This document shows positions 50,222-59,092 of a stretch of 64,000 bases of DNA, one piece after another. Below the pieces are notes generated by a model that was not told the origin of the DNA, ran no database searches, and worked only from the letters and a program-made list of their open reading frames with translations. The DNA is taken from positions 186,001-250,000 of the forward strand of contig JBFMDX010000005.1 of NCBI GenBank assembly GCA_040753795.1, given 5' to 3'. The position numbers and the translations under genes were made by a program. The DNA comes from Thermodesulfobacteriota bacterium (GTDB taxonomy: Bacteria > Desulfobacterota > Desulfobacteria > Desulfobacterales > Desulfosudaceae). Each line of letters opens with the position of its first letter. The first letter of the stretch is position 1.

Positions 50222-50683
50222 ATGAAAAAAACGATAGCCTTGATTCTGGTGGCCGCCCTGTTATCCGGATGCATGGGTACCGGTGCCATAAACGCTAAAG
50301 CGAAAGAATTAAATTTAAAAGTCACTGAAAACCGATGGGGCCGTGAAGGCACCTTCCTGGTTTTTACCGTTCTCTGGGTGTATCGAGTTTGCGCGGTTCT
50401 GGATCTGTTCATATTCAACTCCATTGAATTCTGGTCCGGAAAAAATTTCATTAATGGAAAAAACGCGCTGGTCGATTTGCCCATGGATCAAGTTCAAATG
50501 ATAGGATTAAACGACATCAACAATGCGCGGATTGAACGAATAGACGAAAATAACGCAAAACTCCATGTCGATTTTGAGAACGGCGACAAGATGACTTTCG
50601 ATGTTATCCGTGATCAGGACGTTTATACGGTGAGTTATCTGGGCAGAGAATTCTACCGGGGCGAACTGAAAAAAGAATCTTGA
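50222..50683 (+). CDS. DUF3332 family lipoprotein, copy 1
   Basis: 153 residues from the ATG after aaaggagag. Lipobox LLSGC gives lipidated Cys17. A second hydrophobic stretch (FLVFTVLWVYRVCAVLDLFIF) leads into the conserved NSIEFWSGKNFINGKNAL, then beta strands (LHVDFENGDKMTFDVI, VYTVSYLGREFYRGEL). This layout matches DUF3332. Function is unknown. It is followed by a paralogue. Confidence 0.72.
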   Translation: MKKTIALILVAALLSGCMGTGAINAKAKELNLKVTENRWGREGTFLVFTVLWVYRVCAVLDLFIFNSIEFWSGKNFINGKNALVDLPMDQVQMIGLNDINNARIERIDENNAKLHVDFENGDKMTFDVIRDQDVYTVSYLGREFYRGELKKES

Positions 50684-50734
50684 TTGACCGGAAATCTCTG
50701 AACAACCATCTCATAATACACGGAGAGTATGAAC

Positions 50735-51202
50735 ATGATAACAAGAAAAATATTCATCGGTTTATTGATTGTTATTTGCCTGACCGGATGCATGGGACAA
50801 AACGGACTGATGGGGAAAGCCGCTAAATTCAACCTGTCGGTGGTGGAAAACCGATACGGCCGTGAAGGCGTCTTTATCTGCATGATACCGGCATATCTTG
50901 TCTGTTCGGTCTGCGACCTGCTCATTTTTAACTCGATTGAGTTCTGGTCCGGCACAAACCCGTTAAACGGGAAAGAAGCGCTGGTCGACACGAAACTGAT
51001 CGAGGTGCCGAGCGATGTAGTTAAAAATATGGGCTTTAAGGAACTTGTTGCCGCCCGGATTGAGCGGCTGAATGACACCCAGGCCAAACTTTATCTTGCC
51101 TTTGAAAACGGAGACAGGGCCACGTTTGACGTCAACCGGGACGACCGGATCTATACCGTCAGTTACGGCAACGTCGAGTTCTACAAAGGTGTATTGAACT
51201 AG
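50735..51202 (+). CDS. DUF3332 family lipoprotein, copy 2
   Basis: 155 residues from the ATG 7 bases after ggagag; the ATG two codons earlier is too close to that site. Lipobox CLTGC gives lipidated Cys19. It shares with its neighbour ENRYGREGVF, DLLIFNSIEFWSG and NGKEALVDT, so it is a tandem duplicate that has diverged substantially. The TAG stop is formed at the boundary of the palindromic element, just as in gap. Confidence 0.72.
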   Translation: MITRKIFIGLLIVICLTGCMGQNGLMGKAAKFNLSVVENRYGREGVFICMIPAYLVCSVCDLLIFNSIEFWSGTNPLNGKEALVDTKLIEVPSDVVKNMGFKELVAARIERLNDTQAKLYLAFENGDRATFDVNRDDRIYTVSYGNVEFYKGVLN

Positions 51203-51343
51203 TTTCCATCCATCAATGGCCTTTTTCCGCAATCTCGGCGTCAAACTGCGGGGTTTTTTGTGCGGCGTACGAAAAGTACGCCTCCGCAAAACCCCTTGTT
51301 TTCCTTGACCTTGCGAAAAAATTCTCATTTCTGGATTGGAAAC
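51201..51343. repeat. 144-base-class palindromic element, copy 2
   Basis: It has the same structure as the copy at 28949-29092: agtttcca at the start, ttggaaac at the end, tip gcggcgtac, loop gaaaa, gtacgcctccgc. Relative to copy 1, stem positions changed in pairs (ggggtttt against aaaacccc). It directly follows, and contributes to, the TAG stop of the second DUF3332 gene. Confidence 0.85.
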
Positions 51344-51428
51344 GTTTCCGCGTGACTTTTATAGCCCTGGATGGAAACGAACCAACCCGGATATTACATC
51401 GATGCCAACAAGTCATCCTTCATCCTAT

Positions 51429-51459
51429 CCCCGAGCCCTTGTTGGCTCCATCTGCTGTG
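51429..51459. repeat. Left arm of an inverted repeat bracketing ktrA-ktrB
   Basis: Its reverse complement reads cacagcagatggagcca, then acaagggctcgggg. It matches the right arm at 53676-53703 apart from two substitutions and a 3-base gap. Confidence 0.6.
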
Positions 51460-51525
51460 GTGAAGGCCGCTCTCAATAAGACATGGGAGCGTCCTTCAGC
51501 CCAATTTCTTGATTGAGAAACAGAC

Positions 51526-52191
51526 TCACTTTATCTTTCTCAGTTCCCGGAGGCGGTCGATGTGCCCGGCCAGGATCAGGATATCGGTTTTGGCGACAGG
51601 TCGACCCGGCTCCGGGAAGCGGGGCGGTCCCTCCTGGCCGGGCTGCCAAACTGCCAGCAGAGAAACGCCGTAACGTTCCTGCAGCGTTAATGGCTCTATC
51701 ATCGAGCCGACCAGGCTGGCCGGGGGGGAACCGGCGACGACCATCCATCCCTGGCCCAGTTCAAGAAAATCGATGGACCGGGTATGATGGATCAGCATGG
51801 CGGCTTTATGGGCCGCATGCCGGTCCGGCAAAATCACCTCAGTGGCGCCAACCAGCCTGACAATGGCCGCCTGCTCCTCGTTGGCCACCTTGACCATAAT
51901 CTGGGGCGTCCGCATGTTCTGCAGATGATGCACCAGCAGCACGGTCGTTTCCAGCCGCTCGGGGAGGCACACGGCCACGATGTCGAACCCGGCGATTCCC
52001 AGTTCCTCCAGCACTGAATGGTCCGCCACGTCGGCCACCGCCGATTTGGTGACATCGGGTAGAATCCGCTGCACCTTGTCCTGGTTGCTGTCAACGGCCA
52101 GCACTTCATGCCCTAACCGGTAGAGTTCGACAGCAAAATGATAGCCGAAATCTCCCAGTCCGAGAACGGCCACACGGGCAAGTCCTTTCAT
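51526..52191 (-). CDS. ktrA: Potassium uptake regulatory subunit (RCK protein)
   Basis: 221 residues: an RCK N-domain with Rossmann motif VLGLGDFGYHFA and the ribose-binding acid in VLAVDSNQ, followed by an RCK C-domain (LTLQERYGVSLLAVW). It forms a nucleotide-binding ring that gates the membrane subunit encoded just upstream on the same strand. There is no membrane segment. The start has a gaggg-type ribosome site (from tccctcc on the plus strand). Confidence 0.88.
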   Translation of the reverse strand: MKGLARVAVLGLGDFGYHFAVELYRLGHEVLAVDSNQDKVQRILPDVTKSAVADVADHSVLEELGIAGFDIVAVCLPERLETTVLLVHHLQNMRTPQIMVKVANEEQAAIVRLVGATEVILPDRHAAHKAAMLIHHTRSIDFLELGQGWMVVAGSPPASLVGSMIEPLTLQERYGVSLLAVWQPGQEGPPRFPEPGRPVAKTDILILAGHIDRLRELRKIK

Positions 52192-52234
52192 TCGTTTCCC
52201 TCCATTTATTCAGATCCTTGGGAGTTCAAATATC

Positions 52235-53611
52235 TTAACCGATCATGATGGGCTCCTCGGCCAGCCTCACGGCCGGGGCCGGTTCATGTCGGGCAATCGC
52301 CACGGCGATGGTCAACGGTCCGAGACGCCCGATAAACATCAGCAGAATGAGAATGCTTTTGCCGCCTGCCGTCAGCGTCGGGGTGATCCCCGTTGACAGC
52401 CCCACGGTGCATAAGGCGGATACCACTTCAAACAAAATACCCACCGGCTGACCGGCATTATTTATGCGGGACAGATGGCTAAAACCGACGGTGGATAGCA
52501 GCAGAATTCCGGCAATGATGAAGACGGAGGCCAGAACCACGACTGAGAACGCTTTATCTACGGCCAGTTGAGGAATTCCCCGGTTAAAAAGGCGCGCTCT
52601 CCGACTGCCGCGAAGACGCGCGCGTGCCGACGCAAACAGCACGGCCAGGGTGGTGACTTTTATGCCGCCGGCGGTCGATCCGGGACAGCCGCCGATCAGC
52701 ATCAGCACAATCGTCACAAAAACAGTAGCCGTAGTCGCCTGCAGGTAGTCGATGGAATTAAAACCGGCGGTCCGGGGCGTGACCGAAGCGAAAAAACTGA
52801 TCAGGAACCGGCTCGTCAGGTTTGACCCGTTGAGCAGATTGTGGCTTTCCAGAGCCCAGAATCCGCAGGTGCCGGCCAGCAGCAGAAGGCCGGTTGTGGT
52901 CAGGGCTGTTTTGGTATGCAGGGAGAGCCGTCGCGCACTCCGGCCGCGGACCCGTTCCTTTAAATGGTCAAACAACTCCGTAATCACGCTGAAACCTATC
53001 CCCCCGAGAATGATCAAACCCGCGATGGGCAGGATCACGGCCGGATTGGAACGGGCGCTCATGAGGTTGTCCGGCCGCAGGGAGAAGCCGGCATTGCAGA
53101 AAGCGCTGACGGCATGGAATGAGGCGCTCCAGACGGCCTGCAACACCGGCAGGCGGGCCAGCTCGGCCGGCAGCAGGGTCAAGGCCCCGACAGCCTCGAT
53201 CGCTACGGTCCAGATGAAAATCTGCAGCAGAAGGGTCTTGAGCTTTCCGCGGGGACGCGCAAGAAAGTTGCTTTCCACGACTTCGCCTGCCGAAAGGGAC
53301 GTCCGTTGGCCGAAAAGCAGGAAAAGGGCCGTCGACAGCGTCGTTATGCCCAATCCGCCCAACTGGATCAGCAGCAGTATCGCGGTTTGTCCGAACGCCG
53401 AGAATGTGGTGCCGGTGTCGCAAACCGTAAGGCCGGTCACGCACACCGCGCTGGTTGCCGTGAACAGCGCATCAATAAAACTGACTCGCGCACCGGACGA
53501 TGAAAAGGGCAGGCTGAGCACCACCCCGCCTGCCAGAGCCGTTGCCACAAACCCGCCGACCAGCAGCCGGGTCGGATTTTTCCGAAGCTTGTTCCACTGA
53601 ATAAATGACAT
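52235..53611 (-). CDS. ktrB: Potassium uptake membrane subunit (TrkH/KtrB family)
   Basis: 458 residues with the fourfold M1-P-M2 architecture. The selectivity glycines of all four pore loops are visible: SAVCVTGLTV, SAFCNAGFSL, PRTAGFNS and SALCTVGLSTG. It takes up K+, often with Na+ coupling in the Ktr type. It is followed by ktrA after 43 bases, an operon by position. The pair is enclosed by an inverted repeat. With the separate K+ channel at 12.5 kb, the window has two potassium routes. Confidence 0.9.
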   Translation of the reverse strand: MSFIQWNKLRKNPTRLLVGGFVATALAGGVVLSLPFSSSGARVSFIDALFTATSAVCVTGLTVCDTGTTFSAFGQTAILLLIQLGGLGITTLSTALFLLFGQRTSLSAGEVVESNFLARPRGKLKTLLLQIFIWTVAIEAVGALTLLPAELARLPVLQAVWSASFHAVSAFCNAGFSLRPDNLMSARSNPAVILPIAGLIILGGIGFSVITELFDHLKERVRGRSARRLSLHTKTALTTTGLLLLAGTCGFWALESHNLLNGSNLTSRFLISFFASVTPRTAGFNSIDYLQATTATVFVTIVLMLIGGCPGSTAGGIKVTTLAVLFASARARLRGSRRARLFNRGIPQLAVDKAFSVVVLASVFIIAGILLLSTVGFSHLSRINNAGQPVGILFEVVSALCTVGLSTGITPTLTAGGKSILILLMFIGRLGPLTIAVAIARHEPAPAVRLAEEPIMIG

Positions 53612-53675
53612 TATCCCACTCTATCCAAGTTATCTATGGCTGCAAGAACGTGAATCTACTGCCAGCGCCCTGCAA

Positions 53676-53703
53676 CACTGCGGATGGAGCCAAGGGCTCG
53701 GGG
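53676..53703. repeat. Right arm of an inverted repeat bracketing ktrA-ktrB
   Basis: It reads cactgcggatggagcca, then agggctcgggg. It is the inverted partner of 51429-51459, about 2.2 kb away, lying just upstream of the ktrB start. Confidence 0.6.
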
Positions 53704-53757
53704 TCAAGGTGACTCGCCCGAGGGGTGAAAGCTGTCGACATAAAACGGGCGTAAAAT

Positions 53758-55047
53758 TCATTTTTTATCCAGCTTGATGACCAGCGGCCCATCTATTGCG
53801 TTCATCACATGGGAAGCCGGAAGGCCGCATTCAAGCAATTGTGTCATCGCCTTTAAATACTTACGGATGTGAAGAAAAAATTTCTGATATCCATTACAGA
53901 GGTATTGAAGCCCCGGCTCGCCATAATATGTTTTTGCGAAACGATGTTTCGGACAGCCCCCCTGGCAGGCGGCCAGGACATCGCATTCCCGGCACCATCT
54001 CGGCAGCGCGGATTCTTTGTCCACACCAAAGCCGGTGAGCAAGGATTTGTCCACCATTTCATTTAACGGGTCAATGGTGATATCACCCAGCCGATATCGG
54101 GGATAGACACAATGATCGCAGGCATATACATCGCCGTTATGTTCTATTACCAGAGACCGGCCGCATTGTTGGGCATGAATACACACCGGGGAAGGATTAC
54201 CGATCCAGGCATTGAGCGCCCACTCGAAATTCATCACAAAGACCTTGCCCACATCGTGCCGGACCCATTCCTCATATATGGCGATCAGAAAGTCGCCGTA
54301 TTCATCAGGAACCACCGACCATGGAGAAACCTCGGCCTGAAGTTCTTCCTTATATAGCGCCGCGGGTCCGGCGAAGCGCAAGCCCTCTTTTTTACTGATT
54401 GCATCCGGCAGGCGCTCGACGATTGGTGAAAATTGAATGAATTCGACACCCGCATCCTTAAAAAACCGGTAAACGGCAAGGGGATGCCGGGCCGTGTCAC
54501 GGGCTACGCAGGCCATCACATTATAATCCACCTGATGTTTCTGGAGCAGCCTCAGCCCCCGCATTACTTTTTCAAATGAACCCTCTCCCTCACGATCACG
54601 CCGATAGCGGTCATGAATCTCCCCGGGGCCATCCACGCTGATGCCGACCATGAAATGATGTTTTTTCAAAAAAGAGCACCACTCATCGGTCAGCAGCGTT
54701 CCGTTGGTCTGTAGCGCATTGCTGATCTTCTTGAGCTCTGTAAATGGCCGCTGAAACTCGATCACTTTCCTGAAAAAATCAATTCCCAGCAATGTCGGCT
54801 CACCGCCCTGCCAGACGAAATCAACCATCGGCGTGGGTTGGGCGGAGATATAGCGGGTGATGAATGCCGAAAGGACATCGTCCGACATCCGGAAATTTTT
54901 CGTGGAACCGAAAAGCGCCTGTTTTTCCAGATAAAAGCAATACTCGCAGTTTAAATTGCAAACCGGCCCAACCGGCTTGGCCACAACGTGGAGGCCCTGG
55001 CCTGTGCGTTGTTCCCGAATGCTCTCCTTTGCTTGTTCCGTTGGCAT
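53758..55047 (-). CDS. Anaerobic sulfatase-maturating enzyme (radical SAM)
   Basis: 429 residues. The radical-SAM cluster motif is CNLNCEYC (Cys30, Cys34, Cys37), followed by WQGGEPTLLGIDFF. The C-terminal SPASM region carries the auxiliary-cluster cysteines (CGRSLVIEHNGDVYACDHC, CRECDVLAACQGGCPKHRF). It converts the active-site Cys or Ser of sulfatases to formylglycine without oxygen. It lies directly downstream of the arylsulfatase on the same strand, its obvious client. A terminator-like hairpin between the two may keep its expression lower. Confidence 0.92.
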   Translation of the reverse strand: MPTEQAKESIREQRTGQGLHVVAKPVGPVCNLNCEYCFYLEKQALFGSTKNFRMSDDVLSAFITRYISAQPTPMVDFVWQGGEPTLLGIDFFRKVIEFQRPFTELKKISNALQTNGTLLTDEWCSFLKKHHFMVGISVDGPGEIHDRYRRDREGEGSFEKVMRGLRLLQKHQVDYNVMACVARDTARHPLAVYRFFKDAGVEFIQFSPIVERLPDAISKKEGLRFAGPAALYKEELQAEVSPWSVVPDEYGDFLIAIYEEWVRHDVGKVFVMNFEWALNAWIGNPSPVCIHAQQCGRSLVIEHNGDVYACDHCVYPRYRLGDITIDPLNEMVDKSLLTGFGVDKESALPRWCRECDVLAACQGGCPKHRFAKTYYGEPGLQYLCNGYQKFFLHIRKYLKAMTQLLECGLPASHVMNAIDGPLVIKLDKK

Positions 55048-55109
55048 AAGCGCCTTGCTTTATTCAATCCGGTGCGGCAGATGTCATTTTTTTGCTATTG
55101 GGATCGGGT

Positions 55110-55154
55110 AAAAAAGGATGCCCTGACAGAACGATCTGAAAATTCTGCCAGGGC
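55110..55154 (-). terminator. Terminator or attenuator between sulfatase and maturase
   Basis: On the minus strand gccctggcagaa pairs with ttctgtcagggc, 11 of 12 positions, across an 11-base loop, and is followed by atcctttttta. It starts 17 bases after the sulfatase stop codon. Confidence 0.65.
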
Positions 55155-55170
55155 GATCTAAAAAACGGCC

Positions 55171-57510
55171 TTACGGCTTCCTTTCAATGGTCACATAATT
55201 GATTTTTCCATTGAACCTGGATGAAGCGCCATAATCCGCAACATGGGTGCCGTCATCGATGCCGACATCCGCCAGATCATCAACCGAGAAAAGCCCTGGC
55301 TGGGTTTTTTCAATCCTCTTTTCCGCCACCTTTTTCCCGTTGGCTGAAATGGTGCCAACGCCGCCTTTGCCCATTCCGCCGCCATCGTATTGAAAGTCGT
55401 AAACCAGTTTGTAATTTCCCGGTTCCAGTGCCTTTTCAGCCATGATCTGCGTTGATTCCATCCCCAGGTAATTGTAAGTGAAAGCCGGTTTTCCATTTTT
55501 CATATAGAAAGACAGGCCGCCAAACCGCCCGCCCTGGCATACGATTACACCATTTCCGTTGGCATCTACCGCTACTTCTGAAGTGATGGTGTAAGCCGTA
55601 TTTCTCAGGTCGATGAAAATATCAACGCCCATTCCCTTCATGCCCTCGCCGTAGGTGATGGTGTTTCTGCCGCCCATAATCGTTGGCCTGCCCATCAATT
55701 CGGCATTGGTTCTTTCCAGCAGGCGATCATCAATAGGGAGTACATGGTATTTTTCAGCTTCCGCCATAAAGGAATCCTGCATGGACTTCAGTTTATCGGG
55801 ATTTTTCGCGGCCACATTATTGGCCAGACTGAAATCCTCATTGGTATTGTATAATTCCCACTTGTCTTCCTGAAGGGGATGGAGGGGTTTCTGCATCCAT
55901 GCCGGTCTGTGGATGGTCCGGGCGAACCAGCCGTTCTGGTAAACGCCTCGGTTGCCGAACATTTCAAAATATTGTATTTGATGTCGCTCAGCCGCGCCGG
56001 ATTCATTGAATGTGTATGCCAGGCTGACTCCCTCAATCGGATCCTGCTCTATGCCATTGACCATTCTGGGCGCCGGTATTCTGGTGACTTCATAAACGGT
56101 TGGAGCGATATCAATGACATGGCCGAACTGCGAACGCAATTCTCCTTTGGCTTTGATGCCTGCCGGCCAGTGAATGATCATGCCGTTTCGGGTGCCACCA
56201 AAATCGGAAGCCACCTGCTTGGTATAGGAGAAAGGCGTGTCCAGGGCAACGGCCCATCCGGCAGCGAAATGCGGGTAGGTGCTTTCAGAGCCCCATTCGT
56301 CGTAATGTTTCAGCATATCCGGAACGGTTTCGGGCACCCCGCTGAAGTAGGTCATCTCACTGAACATGCCGTTCATCTGGCCTTCGGCGCTGGCGCCATT
56401 ATCGCCGGCAATAAAAATGATGACCGTATTGTCCAGTTCACCCAGTTCTTCAATCGCTGAAATGAGTCTTCCCGCTTCATAATCGGTTTGTTCGGCAAAT
56501 CCGGCATAAACTTCCATCTGGCGGGCAAACAATTTCTTTTCATCGGCCGAAAGTTTTTCCCAGTCTTTGATGGCTTCGGGTTTAGGGGCCAGTTTGGTGT
56601 CTGGGGGAACGATTCCCCGTTTTTTCTGTCGTTCCAGAGTCAGTTCACGCATTTTATCCCAGCCCTGATCGAATTTTCCTTTGTATTTTTCAATCCATTC
56701 TTTTGGAACATGATGCGGCGCATGGGTAGCACCCGGAGCATAATACATAAAGAATGGTTTGTCGGGTGTTAACGCCTGTTGGAAACGAACCCAAGAAATA
56801 GCCTGGTTGGTCATGTCGGTGGTGAAGTGATAGTTCGGGTCTTCGGGTGTTTCTACCAGCGTAACCCCATCATAAATAAGCGGCGCCCACTGATTGGTTT
56901 CACCGCCGATAAAACCATAAAATTTCTCAAAACCTGAACGTGTCGGCCAGCGGTCCTGGGGGCCTGAAACGGAGATTTCCCAGGGCGGGGTTTCATGATA
57001 TTTCCCAAAGGCGGCGGTATTGTATCCATTCTGCCGAAGCACTTCAGCCATTGGGGTGATGGTTTGAGGCCTTACCCCGGTATTTCCCGGAAAGGTGGTC
57101 GCAGCTTCTGTAATAGCGCCCATATTGTTGCTGTGATGGTTATAACCGGTCAGCAAGGCCACCCGTGTGGGCGAAGAAAGGGCAGTTGTATGAAACCGAT
57201 TAAATCTCAAACCGTTGTCGGCAAGCTTGTCCATGGTCGGCGTTTTGACAGGGCCGCCAAACGCTTCCGACACGCCAAAGCCCATATCATCAATTAAAAT
57301 AACGACCACATTGGGCGCTCCGGCCGGGGCGGTTACTTCAAAACGCGCCGGCGGAGTGGCATTCCGGGCATCGAGCACATTGCTGCGCGGGAACCGGGGT
57401 TCCGGGATCGGCAGCGCTGTGCGATCCAAGTCCGTCTGGGCTCCGGCGGTTGCGGCGCAGGCCGCGCCCAGCGCAAGGCCGATCATGTTATGGATTTGTT
57501 TCCTTTTCAT
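55171..57510 (-). CDS. Arylsulfatase, Ser-type, exported
   Basis: 779 residues with a signal peptide (LALGAACAATAGAQ). Metal ligands D74-D75 (ILIDDMGFG) and D/N of AGDNGASAEG flank the sulfatase signature SSPTRVALLTG (from S112), so the residue converted to formylglycine is Ser112 and not Cys. The C-terminal 150 residues are a beta-rich domain (IDLRNTAYTITSEVAVDANG). It hydrolyses sulfate esters in the periplasm. Ser-type enzymes need the radical-SAM maturase, which is the next gene. The length is that of the large (about 780 residue) arylsulfatase subgroup. Confidence 0.92.
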   Translation of the reverse strand: MKRKQIHNMIGLALGAACAATAGAQTDLDRTALPIPEPRFPRSNVLDARNATPPARFEVTAPAGAPNVVVILIDDMGFGVSEAFGGPVKTPTMDKLADNGLRFNRFHTTALSSPTRVALLTGYNHHSNNMGAITEAATTFPGNTGVRPQTITPMAEVLRQNGYNTAAFGKYHETPPWEISVSGPQDRWPTRSGFEKFYGFIGGETNQWAPLIYDGVTLVETPEDPNYHFTTDMTNQAISWVRFQQALTPDKPFFMYYAPGATHAPHHVPKEWIEKYKGKFDQGWDKMRELTLERQKKRGIVPPDTKLAPKPEAIKDWEKLSADEKKLFARQMEVYAGFAEQTDYEAGRLISAIEELGELDNTVIIFIAGDNGASAEGQMNGMFSEMTYFSGVPETVPDMLKHYDEWGSESTYPHFAAGWAVALDTPFSYTKQVASDFGGTRNGMIIHWPAGIKAKGELRSQFGHVIDIAPTVYEVTRIPAPRMVNGIEQDPIEGVSLAYTFNESGAAERHQIQYFEMFGNRGVYQNGWFARTIHRPAWMQKPLHPLQEDKWELYNTNEDFSLANNVAAKNPDKLKSMQDSFMAEAEKYHVLPIDDRLLERTNAELMGRPTIMGGRNTITYGEGMKGMGVDIFIDLRNTAYTITSEVAVDANGNGVIVCQGGRFGGLSFYMKNGKPAFTYNYLGMESTQIMAEKALEPGNYKLVYDFQYDGGGMGKGGVGTISANGKKVAEKRIEKTQPGLFSVDDLADVGIDDGTHVADYGASSRFNGKINYVTIERKP

Positions 57511-57820
57511 GTTAACATCTCCTTATTCGATATCGTTAGAGAATACAATGGTCAGGCCCGGCGCCGGCCCATACCGCCACATTCAACATTATCAATAATA
57601 TCATTGAAATTCAAAGCTACATTGCCGGAAAAGATTCTCGACTCACCGCCGGCCATGGATTCCGTCTCTAAGGACGCTGAGGGAGCAAATGACAGCAATC
57701 CGGAATTCAGACCGCGGAAATCTCGCTCGGCAAATCGGCCCGGGAGATTCCTCTCAAGTCTAAAAAACATCGTGGGCCATTGAACCATACAGGCTGTACC
57801 CTTACTTCAGTCCTTATATT
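57511..57820. other. Intergenic region between arylsulfatase and cation antiporter
   Basis: 310 bases between two minus-strand genes. The sulfatase end is AT-rich and probably holds its promoter (on the minus strand ttgaat and gataat lie 15 bases apart around 57590-57615, a weak match). A gagatgtt stretch just before the sulfatase ATG serves as its ribosome site. No gene or clear terminator seen. Confidence 0.4.
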
Positions 57821-58915
57821 TCAGGCGCCTTGAGGCGGCAGCAGGTAAAGCGTCATGGCGAAAATCAGGTAGACCATTAACACCAGCACACCGTCAAACC
57901 ATGCCGATCGGCCGCTATTGGTGACAAGCGATGCGGTCAGCGTGGCGATAAGAATCATTACCACCGCACCCGGCCAGAATTGCAGATCCATCGGTGCCGG
58001 TCCGATGAAATAACTCGCGAGCACCAGAACCGGTGCGACAAAAAGCGCTATTTGCGATGCGCTGCCCAGGGCAATGCCCACGCTCAGGTCCAGGCGGTTT
58101 TTACGCGCACCCGAAAACGCGGAGGCCATTTCAGCCGCACCGCCGACCAGCGCCACGATAATGAACCCCACAAAGGCACGGGTCATCCCGAAGGCCTCTG
58201 CCGCCTTCTGCACCGATTCGACAAAAATCTCGCTCACCAGCGCCACCAGCACCGTGACGCCGGCGAGCGTCAGCAGTGACAGACCGATGGGCCATGGCGT
58301 TTCATCGGCCTCTCCGGATTCCGCGCTGGCGAACAGCTCGCGATGGGTTTTAAGGGAGAACAGCATGCTCAGGCCATAGGTCGCGATGAGCAGCAGTGCC
58401 AGCCCCAGGCTCAGATCCTTTGTAAATTCATTGACACCCGCGGCATCGGCTTTGGCGACCGCGGAAGGGATCAGGAGGGCGACCGTGGCAAGGAAGAGCA
58501 GGCCCGCCTGCAGGCGGGCGCTGGTCCGGTTGTATTCCTGCACATGGTGTTTGAGCCCGCCGAGAAAAAACGATGCCCCCAGCATGAACAGCGTGTTGGC
58601 GACAATCGCACCGGCAATGGACGCCTTCACCAGCAGGTATTCCCCGGCGCTCAGGGCGGTGACCGCGATGACCAGCTCGGTCAGATTTCCCAGTGTGGCG
58701 TTGAGCAGGCCGCCCACCGCATCGCCGGTTTTGGCGGCCACGGACTCGGTGGCATGGCTCAACAAGGCGGCCAGCGGAACGATGGCCAGGACCGATAATC
58801 CGAACAGCAGCCGGTGTGCTTCGGGATAAAATTCCCGGGCCATTAAAACCACCGGTACAAAAGCAAGCAGCCAGAGCAACGGATTATGGCGTATTTCCTT
58901 GAACAGTTCGCGCAT
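57821..58915 (-). CDS. Calcium/cation antiporter (CaCA, Cax type)
   Basis: 364 residues, about 11 transmembrane helices. The two inverted alpha-repeats with acidic ion-binding residues are present: GGLLNATLGNLTELVIAV and FIIVALVGGAAEMASAFSGA, as in H+/Ca2+ exchangers. A short acidic loop (ASAESGEADETPW) separates the halves. It probably expels Ca2+ in exchange for protons across the inner membrane. It stands as a single gene between the sulfatase and sugar genes. Confidence 0.88.
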   Translation of the reverse strand: MRELFKEIRHNPLLWLLAFVPVVLMAREFYPEAHRLLFGLSVLAIVPLAALLSHATESVAAKTGDAVGGLLNATLGNLTELVIAVTALSAGEYLLVKASIAGAIVANTLFMLGASFFLGGLKHHVQEYNRTSARLQAGLLFLATVALLIPSAVAKADAAGVNEFTKDLSLGLALLLIATYGLSMLFSLKTHRELFASAESGEADETPWPIGLSLLTLAGVTVLVALVSEIFVESVQKAAEAFGMTRAFVGFIIVALVGGAAEMASAFSGARKNRLDLSVGIALGSASQIALFVAPVLVLASYFIGPAPMDLQFWPGAVVMILIATLTASLVTNSGRSAWFDGVLVLMVYLIFAMTLYLLPPQGA

Positions 58916-59092
58916 AGCGGTAATGTCTTTCCTGTTTATTGTCTATCGATCTGATGCTTCACCGCTGTACATGACGTGCCGGTATATCGGCATAACGACT
59001 TCATATGGACATTCAGCGCAGACTCGGCCCTGCAGGGGCGCGGCGCGCCGTGCCCCTGCGGTGTCAAGGTTATACGCCCTGCCACGCCGGCA

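Noticed and set aside
57552-57788. 78-codon minus-strand frame between the arylsulfatase and antiporter genes
   Set aside because: No ribosome site or recognisable domain, and it overlaps the probable sulfatase promoter region.
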